Positions 43,943-52,925 of a DNA stretch of 60,445 nt are shown piece by piece. Both the position numbers and the translations under genes were made by a program. Each line of letters begins with the position of its first letter. Position 1 is the first letter of the stretch. The notes beneath the pieces were generated by a model. The model searched no databases. It was not told the DNA's origin and saw only the letters and a list, made by a program, of their open reading frames with translations. The DNA is from JAUNSR01 sp036655755. Lineage in GTDB: Bacteria; Bacteroidota; Bacteroidia; Bacteroidales; JAUNSR01. Where the stretch lies: positions 1 to 60,445 of the forward strand of contig JAVVPN010000007.1 in NCBI GenBank assembly GCA_036655755.1, in the 5' to 3' direction.

Positions 43943-44791
43943 TTATAATTCACTCACACATTTCTGAAAATAATCTATACACTGTTCGATATCTCCCATC
44001 GAGTTATCCCAGTTGTTTTCATACTCAATCGATAATACTCCCGTAAAATTTCGGGCATCCAATATGCGGACCATCTCTTTTACATTCAATATCCCCTTTC
44101 CCCAAATCGTATCTTTCTGTTCTTTTTCGCCTTCTCTTTTCGGAGCTATATCTTTAAAGTGCATTGATATCAAACGTCCGTCAATCTGTTGCAGACAGTT
44201 TATCTGGTTAAGTCCTTCCCTACGCCAATGACCCACGTCAGCGCAAGAGCCTATATTTGCCGAGCGTCCGTCAATAGCACTCATCAAATTATCCGGAGTC
44301 CAGTAGGCTGAAGGTTGCGGATGATTATGAACCGCTACTTTTATCCCCGATTTTTCAGAAAGATCCTCAACCAAATCCCAGTCTTTCAATTCGGGCTCGC
44401 ATGAAATAAATTCGAGATCCATCTCTTTTGCAAAAGCAAACATTTTGGCCCAGTCTTCTGAATTATTCGTTGTAAAAACTCCACAAGCAATGATTTTTAC
44501 ATCATTTTTTTTAGCCAGCTCCTTTATTTCTTTACACGTTTGAGCATCAAGATTAAAGTCGAACACTTTATCGCCCCACTTTCCACCTAACCGATGTCCC
44601 GGAAATACTTCAATATACTTCAATCCCAACTGGTGAGTTTTTTCAAGTGCTTCGGTCAAAGAAAAACGATGAAAAGAATAAGACTGCATACCTAACCTCC
44701 AGTCTTTCATCGGATCTGCTGCATAACTCATATTAAAACAGGATAATGAAACACATATACATAAGAAGAATTTTGTCAATAGCTTTTTCAT
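43943..44791 (-). CDS. Exported sugar phosphate isomerase/epimerase-like TIM-barrel protein
   Basis: A 282-aa xylose-isomerase-like TIM-barrel protein with a signal peptide (FFLCICVSLSCFNMSYA). Metal-ligand-type residues are visible in HQLGLKYIEVFPG, SCEPELKDW, AVHNHPQP, CADVGHWRREG, MHFKDI and LSIEYENNWD. The family includes epimerases, isomerases and dehydratases that act on keto sugars. It sits between a Tat-exported Gfo/Idh/MocA oxidoreductase (12 bp upstream) and susC, so an extracytoplasmic two-step conversion of a glycoside, for example through a 3-keto intermediate, is plausible. That pathway assignment is inference from known Bacteroides gene sets of similar composition. Confidence 0.85.
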   Translation of the reverse strand: MKKLLTKFFLCICVSLSCFNMSYAADPMKDWRLGMQSYSFHRFSLTEALEKTHQLGLKYIEVFPGHRLGGKWGDKVFDFNLDAQTCKEIKELAKKNDVKIIACGVFTTNNSEDWAKMFAFAKEMDLEFISCEPELKDWDLVEDLSEKSGIKVAVHNHPQPSAYWTPDNLMSAIDGRSANIGSCADVGHWRREGLNQINCLQQIDGRLISMHFKDIAPKREGEKEQKDTIWGKGILNVKEMVRILDARNFTGVLSIEYENNWDNSMGDIEQCIDYFQKCVSEL

Positions 44792-44803
44792 GATATCTAA
44801 AAT

Positions 44804-46321
44804 TTAGAGTACGGGCATATCAGGTAAGGTAAAACCATTCTTATAGGTATGCTTGATCCACTCCTCGGCCATTTCAGATGCATTAAAATCAGCAAATCGT
44901 CTATCAAATTTTGGATCACCATCTATTACGGCATAATCGTCTACAGTTACAATCTTTATTTTGTCATTCGGTGATATATTGGTAAATCTCATATTTTCAC
45001 CATCCCATTTCAATTCCCTGTGCAATCCACTTAAACCAGCAAGACGGGTAGCTAAAACACCCATTACCACCATTTCATTAAAAGGGCCCGAAAACTGGAA
45101 ATTAGACGATGGTTCTACTCTGTTTTCCGGCGATTCCTTGCAAGCTCTGATCCAATCCTGCTCATGTGCATTCGAACTCCAGATATCGACATTACCACCT
45201 TTCACTCTCGGAATAGAAGGAGCAGGTAGATTAACATGATTCATTTCGGATTTAGGCAATAAAGTAGGATTCATCCCATAACATCCGGTCATAATTTTAC
45301 CGCGTGTTCCGATAAAAATAATTCCTCCATTCGAGTCGCCTAGCATTTCGCCATCTTCAAGTTCTGCAGGACGATCCGGCATTAAACCTCCGTCATACCA
45401 TAATACTTTTACAGGAGGCATATTTACCTGACCTTTCGCAGGCCTGGCCGGGAATTTATATGTTACGATTTGTGCTGTCGGAGGGGAGTAAAGATTACTT
45501 AAAGTAGAACTTGCTATTACGCTGTCGGGATATTTTAAATCGAGTGCCCAATAAATCGGATCCATAATATGGCAAGCCATATCGCCTAATGCCCCGGTAC
45601 CGAAATCCCAGAATCCTCGCCAATTCCATGGAGTATAAGCAGCATCATACGGGCGCATCTCGGCCGGACCTACAAACAAATCCCAGTCTAATGTAGTCGG
45701 CACGGAGGGAGTTCCTTTAGGTTTAGCCAAACCTTGAGGCCAAATCGGGCGATCTGTCCAACAATGTACTTCATATACATCTCCTATCAGGCCGGCTTGA
45801 ATCCATTCTGCAACCTGTCTGCACCAATCAAAAGAATTACCCTGGTTACCCATCTGTGTGGCAACTTTATGTTTTTGGGCAAGTCGTGTCAATAAGCGGG
45901 ATTCATAAACAGAGTGTGTCAGTGGTTTTTGGGTGTAACAATGTTTTCCTTGTGTAATAGCATGAGCGGTTACACCGGCATGAGTATGATCGGGAGTCGC
46001 CACCATCACGGCATCGATTGAATCTCCTATCTGATCAAACATTTCACGCCAATCTTTAAATTTCTGAGCGTGCGGATAATCATCAAATGTCTTTTGTGCA
46101 TATTGCCAATCTACATCACATAGCGCAACAATATTTTCGGTATTCATGTTCGCTAAGTTACGGCGCCCCATACCTCCTACTCCGATACCGGCTATATTCA
46201 GCTTATCACTCGGAGCTGTAAAACCAAAACTTCGCCCCATTACAGACCCAGGAACAATAGTTAAACCAATAGCCGCAATACTTCCTCTTTTAAGGAATTC
46301 TCTTCTGGTAATGTTGTTCAT
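44804..46321 (-). CDS. Gfo/Idh/MocA family oxidoreductase with Tat signal
   Basis: A 505-aa NAD(P)-type oxidoreductase. The N-terminus ITRREFLKRGSIAAIGL is a twin-arginine signal. The Rossmann fold follows (LNIAGIGVGGMGRRN, ALCDVDW, ATPDHTHAG). The EKP motif normally present in the family is QKP (GKHCYTQKPLTHS), as in other Bacteroidota exported members. The C-terminal region is long (FWDFGTGALGDMACHIMD). The enzyme should oxidise or reduce a sugar hydroxyl using a tightly bound nicotinamide cofactor. First gene of the second SusCD locus; a -7 box (reverse of CAAAGATA, 46407-46414) is upstream. Confidence 0.9.
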   Translation of the reverse strand: MNNITRREFLKRGSIAAIGLTIVPGSVMGRSFGFTAPSDKLNIAGIGVGGMGRRNLANMNTENIVALCDVDWQYAQKTFDDYPHAQKFKDWREMFDQIGDSIDAVMVATPDHTHAGVTAHAITQGKHCYTQKPLTHSVYESRLLTRLAQKHKVATQMGNQGNSFDWCRQVAEWIQAGLIGDVYEVHCWTDRPIWPQGLAKPKGTPSVPTTLDWDLFVGPAEMRPYDAAYTPWNWRGFWDFGTGALGDMACHIMDPIYWALDLKYPDSVIASSTLSNLYSPPTAQIVTYKFPARPAKGQVNMPPVKVLWYDGGLMPDRPAELEDGEMLGDSNGGIIFIGTRGKIMTGCYGMNPTLLPKSEMNHVNLPAPSIPRVKGGNVDIWSSNAHEQDWIRACKESPENRVEPSSNFQFSGPFNEMVVMGVLATRLAGLSGLHRELKWDGENMRFTNISPNDKIKIVTVDDYAVIDGDPKFDRRFADFNASEMAEEWIKHTYKNGFTLPDMPVL

Positions 46322-46833
46322 ATTGCATTAGATTTAAAATTTGGATTTCTTTTCTCTAAAAGAAATTATAATTAATAAGATTCGTTTTTCATGCAATGGT
46401 ATAAAACAAAGATATTATAAATAATAATATATAATGCATATATTTGATTATTATTTTTATAAAACAAATTATATCATTAAATAAATTACAGCAAAATACC
46501 ACCAACAACCCATACATATAATAAAACACCCAAGCGGAAGGAAAATAATTCACTCACAAAATCAATTATATATACAATTTTAATTTATGGATTCATTCGG
46601 GCTTACCCGATAAACTGTGGATATTAAGCAACATATGGAAGCGATCTGTCGTTCTAAAAGTCTTTATAGCCGGGTTTAGATGGGTAAATGACTTGAAGTT
46701 TTTCCTAATCAAGTAAAACTACAGGCTTGTTAAAAACGGATCCGGCGCTTGTACGTCATTGTATTCCTCAAGAGGTACAAGCCCCCCTTTAAAAAGGTAG
46801 AAGGGGGAGGCTTCATTCAATATATATTCACAA
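46322..46833. other. Non-coding spacer between oxidoreductase and malic enzyme genes
   Basis: The left 250 bp are extremely AT-rich and hold the -7 box of the oxidoreductase gene. At 46747-46754/46775-46782 an 8-bp inverted repeat GCTTGTAC/GTACAAGC occurs, and next to it a C-rich/G-rich imperfect stem (46781-46789/46801-46811). No gene or RNA family is recognised. Confidence 0.5.
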
Positions 46834-46879
46834 TAAAGGCGATGCCTAAGGTTATTTCTCACCCCGGGCATCGCCTTTA
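46834..46879 (-). terminator. Terminator of malic enzyme gene
   Basis: Perfect 13-bp arms TAAAGGCGATGCC (46834-46846) and GGCATCGCCTTTA (46867-46879), 23 bp after the stop on the minus strand. Confidence 0.85.
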
Positions 46880-46901
46880 CATTTATAGAAGAATAGTTTT
46901 A

Positions 46902-49232
46902 TTACATCATTTTATGACATCCCTGCTTCTCGATCCGCTGTTGCACAATCGCATCAATCACAGCCACCGCTGTCAGGTTTACGATATCACGCACCGAACT
47001 TTCGTTGCCGGTAAAATGAATCGGTTTATTCAGTCCCATCTGGATAGGGCCTACCGATTCGCATACATCCATCTCCATCAACATCTTGTAAGCGGTATTC
47101 GCCGAACTCAGATTTGGAAAAATCAGCGTATTTACATCTTTCCCTTGTAAACGGGTAAATGGATAAGTGCGATCGCGCAATTCACGATTTAGGGCAAAAT
47201 TCACCTGCATCTCTCCGTCAATAGCTAATGTCGGATAGTTTTCCTGCATGATACGAACAGCCTCATGCACCTTCAACGGGCTACCCTCTTTATCCGCGCC
47301 AAAATTGGAGTAAGAAACCATAGCCATAATCGGGTCCTCAGCAAAGAATGAAACTGCATTTTTCGTTAAGCGGGCAATATCCACTAAAGTATCCGTCGAG
47401 GGATGACGATTGATTAACGTATCAGCCACATAGAAAGTCCCTTTTTTCGTATTCAATATATGCATCGCTCCAAAATGATTATAACCCGCACGAATACCGA
47501 TTACGTCTTTGGCAATTTTACACGTTTCAGAATATTTACTTTGGATACCGGTTATGAAGGTATCTGCATCGCCGGCCTCCACCATCATCATACCAAAATA
47601 GTTGGCATCATACATTTTTTCGATCGCATCATAATAGGTATACCCCTCACGCGCCCGTTTTTCGGCCAATAACGCAGCATAACGCTCACGTCGGCTCAAC
47701 TCGCCTTCGGTTCGGAACGACAGAATTTCCAATCCTTCGAGCGAAATATTCTCTTCCTCTGCGATGCGCGTAATCTGTGCTTTGTTACCTAACAAAATAG
47801 GGAAACAAATACCCTCCTCTTTTGCCTGAGCCGCAGCTTTCAGCATATTTACATGCGTAGCTTCGGCAAACACCACACGCTTCGGTTCGGCTTTCGCCAT
47901 ATCATAGAAGCTGCGAATCATTTTATTATCATACCCCATCAACTGGTTCAGGCTATCTTCATACGCCTTCCAATCGGTAATAGGTTTCCGAGCCACACCC
48001 GATTCCATTGCCGCTTTCGCTACCGCCGCCGAAACTTTTGTAATCAAACGCGGATCCATCGGTTTCGGTAAAATATATTCAGGTCCAAATTGTAGCTTTT
48101 GCATACCATATGCAGCATTCACAACATCCGGAACCGGTTGTTTCGCCAATTCTGCAATCGCATATACGGCGGCTAGTTTCATTTCTTCATTGATCGATCG
48201 GGCATGCGTATCGAGCGCTCCGCGGAAAATATACGGAAATCCCAATACATTATTGATCTGGTTCGGATAATCGGAACGTCCCGTTGCAAAAATCAAGTCC
48301 GGACGTGATGCTTTCGCTTTATCATAAGAAATCTCCGGATTAGGATTTGCACAAGCAAATACCAGCGGATTCCGGTTCATTGACCGCACCATTTCGGGAG
48401 TAAGCACATCTGCTACCGATACACCTAAAAAGATGTCGGCATCTTTCATGGCATCTTCGAGCGTTTCGATATCACGGCGCTCTGTAGCAAACTCCGCTTT
48501 TGCAGCCGGAAGGTTCGGACGATCGGTGCGGATCACCCCTTTCGAATCAACCATCACCACATTTTCTTTCTTAATGCCCAACGCCATATACAGACGCGTA
48601 CAAGAAGATCCGGCCGAACCGGCACCATTCACCACCAATTTACAATCTTCAATTTTCTTGCCGGCTATCTCAAGGGCATTCAGTAAAGCAGCTCCCGATA
48701 TAATAGCCGTACCATGCTGGTCGTCATGCATTACCGGAATATCCAGTTCCGCTTTCAGGCGCTGTTCAATTTCAAAACACTCAGGTGCTTTGATATCCTC
48801 CAGGTTGATTCCGCCAAAAGTAGGTGCGATTGCTTTTACGGTAGCGATAAATTTTTCAGGATCCTTTTCATTCACCTCTATGTCAAACACGTCTATACCG
48901 GCAAAGATTTTAAATAACAATCCCTTGCCTTCCATCACTGGTTTACCCGCTTCTGGGCCGATATCACCTAAACCGAGTACGGCCGTACCGTTTGAGATAA
49001 CGGCAACCAAGTTGCCTTTTGCCGTATAATCGTATGCTTTCTGTACATCTTTTTCAATTTCCAGACACGGCACTGCCACGCCCGGTGTATAGGCTAGCGA
49101 CAAGTCACTTTGAGTGCTATAGGGTTTGGTTGGTACTACCTCAATTTTACCGGGTTTACCCATATTATGGTAATGAAGGGCAGCCTCTTCTTTTGTTCTT
49201 TTTGGCTCTTTCATATTCTGTTTCAATTTCAT
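46902..49232 (-). CDS. maeB: NADP-dependent malic enzyme with C-terminal phosphotransacetylase-like domain (MaeB type)
   Basis: A 776-aa fusion typical of MaeB. The malic N-domain (residues 15-160) has YTPGVAVPCLEI, NGTAVLGLGDIG and the MEGKG motif. The NAD(P)-binding domain (170-400) has VNGAGSAGSSCTRL and CANPNPEISYDKA. Residues 435-765 are PTA/PTB-like (VVFAEATHVNMLKAA, GDADTFITG, FPNLSSANTAYKML), a regulatory domain in known MaeB enzymes. It decarboxylates malate to pyruvate with NADPH formation. The start at MKLKQNMKEPKRTKE is probable; M7 is an alternative. It is a single-gene unit with its own terminator. Confidence 0.96.
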   Translation of the reverse strand: MKLKQNMKEPKRTKEEAALHYHNMGKPGKIEVVPTKPYSTQSDLSLAYTPGVAVPCLEIEKDVQKAYDYTAKGNLVAVISNGTAVLGLGDIGPEAGKPVMEGKGLLFKIFAGIDVFDIEVNEKDPEKFIATVKAIAPTFGGINLEDIKAPECFEIEQRLKAELDIPVMHDDQHGTAIISGAALLNALEIAGKKIEDCKLVVNGAGSAGSSCTRLYMALGIKKENVVMVDSKGVIRTDRPNLPAAKAEFATERRDIETLEDAMKDADIFLGVSVADVLTPEMVRSMNRNPLVFACANPNPEISYDKAKASRPDLIFATGRSDYPNQINNVLGFPYIFRGALDTHARSINEEMKLAAVYAIAELAKQPVPDVVNAAYGMQKLQFGPEYILPKPMDPRLITKVSAAVAKAAMESGVARKPITDWKAYEDSLNQLMGYDNKMIRSFYDMAKAEPKRVVFAEATHVNMLKAAAQAKEEGICFPILLGNKAQITRIAEEENISLEGLEILSFRTEGELSRRERYAALLAEKRAREGYTYYDAIEKMYDANYFGMMMVEAGDADTFITGIQSKYSETCKIAKDVIGIRAGYNHFGAMHILNTKKGTFYVADTLINRHPSTDTLVDIARLTKNAVSFFAEDPIMAMVSYSNFGADKEGSPLKVHEAVRIMQENYPTLAIDGEMQVNFALNRELRDRTYPFTRLQGKDVNTLIFPNLSSANTAYKMLMEMDVCESVGPIQMGLNKPIHFTGNESSVRDIVNLTAVAVIDAIVQQRIEKQGCHKMM

Positions 49233-49303
49233 TGTAAATGATTAACATTAATGACGATTACAATGTTACAAAATATATCAGCATCTCTTATATAATCGGG
49301 GCG

Positions 49304-50056
49304 TTATTTTAAGTTGAGTCGTCCAAACAAATTGTCCCTATAACTACCTCCGATGGGAAGCTTCGTACCGGCTACCGTAACATTGTTCCCCTCAATATCT
49401 TCAATATGATGGAAAGAGATGATGTAAGATTTATGGATACGCAAAAACTGATCGGAAGGGAGCTGTTCCTCCAGATTTTTTAGGGAGTAGAGGGCTGTAA
49501 TCCGGCGCGTAGAAGTATGGAAAGTTACATATTCATGTTGTCCTTCAATATAAATCAAATCCGAATAATTGATTTTATATATTTTATAGTCGGCTTTGAC
49601 CGTCAGAAAATCCTGAGTTGGCTTAATATCCAGGGTATCTTCTGTAATTGCAGCATCCGGTATCGACGATTCCGCTCCTCCATGACGTCCTGTTTTTTCG
49701 ATAGCCTTATTGATTGCCTGAAAAAAGCGGGGAAAACCGATCGGTTTCAGCAAATAGTCTACCGCTCCCAGTTCATAACTATCAATGGCATACTCCGAAT
49801 ATGCCGTTGTAAAAATAACGGCAGGCATATTCTTCATGCTTCTCACCAATTCCAATCCGGTAATATCGGGCATATGAATATCCAGTAACAAAATATCGAT
49901 CTGTTCGCGTTGTAAATAGGTCATCGCTTCAAACGCATTGGCACATGAAGCAACTAATTCGAGCGAATCGATTTTCGACACATAACCAGCCAAAAGTTTG
50001 CGCGCAAGAAACTCATCGTCCACAATCAGGACCCGGTATTTATCGGATGTTGTCAT
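49304..50056 (-). CDS. LytTR-family response regulator
   Basis: A 250-aa regulator. The receiver domain (1-125) has VLIVDDEFLARKLL, the phospho-acceptor Asp in DILLLDIHMPDITGLE, and KPIGFPRFFQAI. The C-terminal LytTR DNA-binding domain (150-248) includes DLIYIEGQHEYVTFHTSTRR, LRIHKSYIISFHHIEDIEGN and LPIGGSYRDNLF. It pairs with the LytS-type kinase encoded 2 bp upstream. The divergent RND efflux operon next to it is a possible target, inferred from position only. Confidence 0.95.
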   Translation of the reverse strand: MTTSDKYRVLIVDDEFLARKLLAGYVSKIDSLELVASCANAFEAMTYLQREQIDILLLDIHMPDITGLELVRSMKNMPAVIFTTAYSEYAIDSYELGAVDYLLKPIGFPRFFQAINKAIEKTGRHGGAESSIPDAAITEDTLDIKPTQDFLTVKADYKIYKINYSDLIYIEGQHEYVTFHTSTRRITALYSLKNLEEQLPSDQFLRIHKSYIISFHHIEDIEGNNVTVAGTKLPIGGSYRDNLFGRLNLK

Positions 50057-50058
50057 AT

Positions 50059-51138
50059 TCAGAGTTTAATTTTTAGTTCAGTCTTGTAAAAATGCGAATT
50101 ATTTTCGATATGGAAGGTAAAATTCTTCCCGTAAGCTAAAGCCAAACGTTTCTGCACATTTCCGATGCCAATCCCCCCTCGCTCTTGTTGTTTATTAAAA
50201 ACACAGGCCGACTGAGAGTTTTCGGTAATAAACGTCAGTTCTTTATCAGTTTGTACAATTGAAATGCGGATATACCCTTTCTGATTCGATTCGAGACGAC
50301 TGTGTTTGAAACAGTTTTCAATCAGAGGCTGAAAAATCATTGGTGGCAGCTTAAACTCGGGATTACGAATCTCTTTCCGGAATTCAATATCGGGCACCCC
50401 TTCCATCCGCATCAGCTGAAAATCAATATAATTTTCGATATATTTGACCTCTTTCGAAATAGAAATCTTATCTGTTTGACATTCGTCGGTAACATAACGG
50501 AGCATTTCTGAGAGTTTCAGAATACTTTCGGCCGCATTTTCGTCATTTGTATATACCAGCGAATAGATATTATTTAATGCGTTAAAAAGAAAGTGAGGGT
50601 TGATTTGTGCTTTCAGATAGCGCAATTCCATATCGAGCTTTTCATTCTTCAACATATCATTCTTACGCGTAGCTTCTTTGGTTTGCGATAAAAGATAGGA
50701 GATTGTTGTAACGGTAAAGGTGCCCAAAAAAAGAATTACCATTTTAAAAATCGGATAGATCAGCTCCGGCTTATTTATTTCATCCGGAAATGAAACTAAA
50801 TGATGACGTAAAAGGGTGGTGAAAATAAATATTTCAGAATGAATAGATAGCCAGACCAGAAAAATAACCGCTCCAAGTGATGCCACATAATAATACATTT
50901 GCCGATGAGCGACCAGTAATTTAGGAATCAGCACACAGCGTACAAAGCGATCAAGAAACAACATGAAACAGATTGCTATTGTAGAAGAAATAAGAGAGAT
51001 GAGCCAGTCAAATCGGGAACCGGAAGAGATTAAAAATAAATAAAGTCCGATCCAAACCAATGAATACTGATGTCGGCTTACGAATTGAAGAAAATGGCTT
51101 TTCTCTTTGTTATAAAAACAATTGTTTTTTTCTTTCAT
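50059..51138 (-). CDS. LytS-type sensor histidine kinase (His_kinase family)
   Basis: A 359-aa inner-membrane kinase with four N-terminal membrane segments (YSLVWIGLYLFLISSG, LISLISSTIAICFMLF, YYYVASLGAVIFLVWL, FKMVILFLGTFTVTTISYLL). A coiled linker leads to the His_kinase domain with the phospho-acceptor His in LKAQINPHFLFNALNNIYSL. The ATP-binding part has MIFQPLIENCFKHS (N-box) and GGIGIGNVQKRL. There is no large sensor domain. It is translationally linked with the LytTR regulator (2-bp gap). Confidence 0.93.
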   Translation of the reverse strand: MKEKNNCFYNKEKSHFLQFVSRHQYSLVWIGLYLFLISSGSRFDWLISLISSTIAICFMLFLDRFVRCVLIPKLLVAHRQMYYYVASLGAVIFLVWLSIHSEIFIFTTLLRHHLVSFPDEINKPELIYPIFKMVILFLGTFTVTTISYLLSQTKEATRKNDMLKNEKLDMELRYLKAQINPHFLFNALNNIYSLVYTNDENAAESILKLSEMLRYVTDECQTDKISISKEVKYIENYIDFQLMRMEGVPDIEFRKEIRNPEFKLPPMIFQPLIENCFKHSRLESNQKGYIRISIVQTDKELTFITENSQSACVFNKQQERGGIGIGNVQKRLALAYGKNFTFHIENNSHFYKTELKIKL

Positions 51139-51449
51139 CTATCATCTATATTTTAACTTCAAGGTATAAACATACAGTTATATTCCTTTTTTTCTTATTC
51201 AAAAATAGAAATTGGCAAAATGATGAACAAAACCTTTCAATCAAAGACAATGAACCCTCAACAAAACTAAATTGATTGCCGATTTAAACTATTTTTGCAT
51301 GTTATTCGCTCTAATTGACTAAATAAAATCATTCAGTGAAAATACATCTTAGTTGATTGAATACATTTTTATATATAAGAGGAAGTTTCTTATTTTGAAT
51401 TTGGAAAATAAGATATATCAACGAACAAACATATAACAAATATAAATCA
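51139..51449. other. Divergent spacer with promoter element of the efflux operon
   Basis: A -7 box TATTTTTG is at 51290-51297 on the plus strand, with no clear TTTG at the expected -33 distance. This gives a leader of about 145 nt before the tolC-type gene. Otherwise AT-rich with no further structure seen. Confidence 0.45.
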
Positions 51450-52814
51450 ATGAGAAAAATTACGGGATTCAATACGATGAGGGTAGTGGCTCTGGGCGCA
51501 CTGTCATTATTTATTTCCGGCAAAATGAGGGCCCAGGACTCTATCCGAATAGACCTGCAGCAAGCGTTGGAAATTGCATTGAGCGATAATCCGACAGTAA
51601 AAGTAGCCGACAACACAATTGAACTGAAGAAATTTGTAAAGTATGAGAATATCGGTACACTGTTGCCAAATGTGTCGCTGAACGGGACTTTTAATCATTC
51701 CATGCAACAACAGAAAGTAAAAATTCCTATTCCCGGTATGGACAAACCAACCACCATGGGGCCTCCTACCAATATCGCCGGACAAATGGCAGTTTCACTT
51801 CCTCTGATTGCTCCGCAAGTATGGAAGACGATTCAACTTACCCAAAAAGATATGGAACTGGCGATGGAAAGTGCTCGCTCTTCGAAAATCGACATGGTAA
51901 ATCAGGTAAAAACCGCATATTATTCGCTTTTACTTGCACAGGATGCCTATCAAGCTTTATTAACCGGCTATAATAATGCAGCTCTGAATGCAAAAACAGT
52001 AACCGACAAATACAATCAAGGTATCGTTTCGGAATATGACAAACTGGTGGCCGATGTGCAACTCCGGAATCAAAAGCCGCAGGTCGTAAATGGAGAAAAT
52101 GCCATTCGTTTGGCTACCATGCAACTAAAAGTTTTAATGGGTATTGATGTGCATGCTCCTATCATTTTTACCGGTAATCTAAATGAATATGAATCAGAAA
52201 TGTTCGCTGATCTAATGAAGCTGCAAAGTGATACTTCTTTGACAGACAACAGTCAGTTAAAACAATTGGATATTCAGAAACGACAACTTGAGTTGAGCAA
52301 AAAAATCAACCTGTTAGGCTACGCTCCTACTCTCGGAATGAGTCTAAACGCAGGATGGTATGGTATGGGAGACAAACTGAAACTGGATGATTATTTTTGG
52401 ACTCCTACCTCCGGAATTGCTCTTACCTTGAGTATCCCTGTTTTTTCAGGTGGTCAGAAATATTACAAGAACAAACAAAACAAAGTTTCTCTGCTGAACC
52501 TCGATTTGCAACGTGAAAATATCGTGCGCCAGCTTGAACTGAGCGTAACAAACTCTTTGAACAGCATTGAAACGGCAGTAGAACAAGTATCGTCAAACAA
52601 AGAGAGCGTAACTCAGGCAGAAAAAGCATTTATGATCAGCCAGAAACGTTATGAGGTAGGATCAGGTACATTGCTCGAAATGAATAGTTCAGAAACGGCA
52701 TTAACACAGGCTCGTCTACAATATGCCCAGTCTATTTTCGATTATCTGTCAGCACGCGCTACGCTTGAGGCAACCTTGGGTAGAACAGTACCAACCATCA
52801 ATAATAAAAAATAA
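51450..52814 (+). CDS. TolC-family outer-membrane efflux channel
   Basis: A 454-aa TolC/OEP protein with an N-terminal signal region ending SGKMRAQ. Two OEP repeats with long coiled-coil helices are visible (IRIDLQQALEIALSDNPTVK, KIDMVNQVKTAYYSLLLAQD; then QKRQLELSKKINLLGYAP, AEKAFMISQKRYEVGSGTLL and SSETALTQARLQYAQSIFDY). It is the outer-membrane exit duct of the tripartite pump whose adaptor and permease follow. Its stop codon lies within the upstream direct repeat of leader element copy 4; without that element the gap to the adaptor gene would be 11 bp. Confidence 0.95.
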   Translation: MRKITGFNTMRVVALGALSLFISGKMRAQDSIRIDLQQALEIALSDNPTVKVADNTIELKKFVKYENIGTLLPNVSLNGTFNHSMQQQKVKIPIPGMDKPTTMGPPTNIAGQMAVSLPLIAPQVWKTIQLTQKDMELAMESARSSKIDMVNQVKTAYYSLLLAQDAYQALLTGYNNAALNAKTVTDKYNQGIVSEYDKLVADVQLRNQKPQVVNGENAIRLATMQLKVLMGIDVHAPIIFTGNLNEYESEMFADLMKLQSDTSLTDNSQLKQLDIQKRQLELSKKINLLGYAPTLGMSLNAGWYGMGDKLKLDDYFWTPTSGIALTLSIPVFSGGQKYYKNKQNKVSLLNLDLQRENIVRQLELSVTNSLNSIETAVEQVSSNKESVTQAEKAFMISQKRYEVGSGTLLEMNSSETALTQARLQYAQSIFDYLSARATLEATLGRTVPTINNKK

Positions 52815-52925
52815 ACTATATATAAATGATATCGCCATAACTCTCCTAAAATTGAGATACCCGCCAAAAGGTATATAAATGGCGCATTTATACTTTAACG
52901 TAGAAAATAAACTATATATAAATGA
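52809..52925 (+). repeat. Start-codon leader element, copy 4 (tolC-adaptor junction; best preserved)
   Basis: Perfect 21-bp direct repeats, 52809-52829 and 52905-52925, surround a 75-bp core. The repeats include the last bases of the tolC-type gene, its stop codon, and ATGA; the second one carries the real adaptor start. The core forms outer stem CGCCAT/ATGGCG and the hairpin ATACC/GGTAT. The duplicated ATG at 52826 opens MISP, stop (52826-52840), 96 bp before the adaptor ATG. Deleting core plus one repeat leaves an 11-bp gene spacing, identical to the adaptor-permease spacing in the same operon. Confidence 0.9.

Noticed and set aside
46749..47150. 133-aa plus-strand ORF overlapping the malic enzyme 3' end
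   Set aside because: It runs mainly antisense to maeB and through the terminator hairpin.
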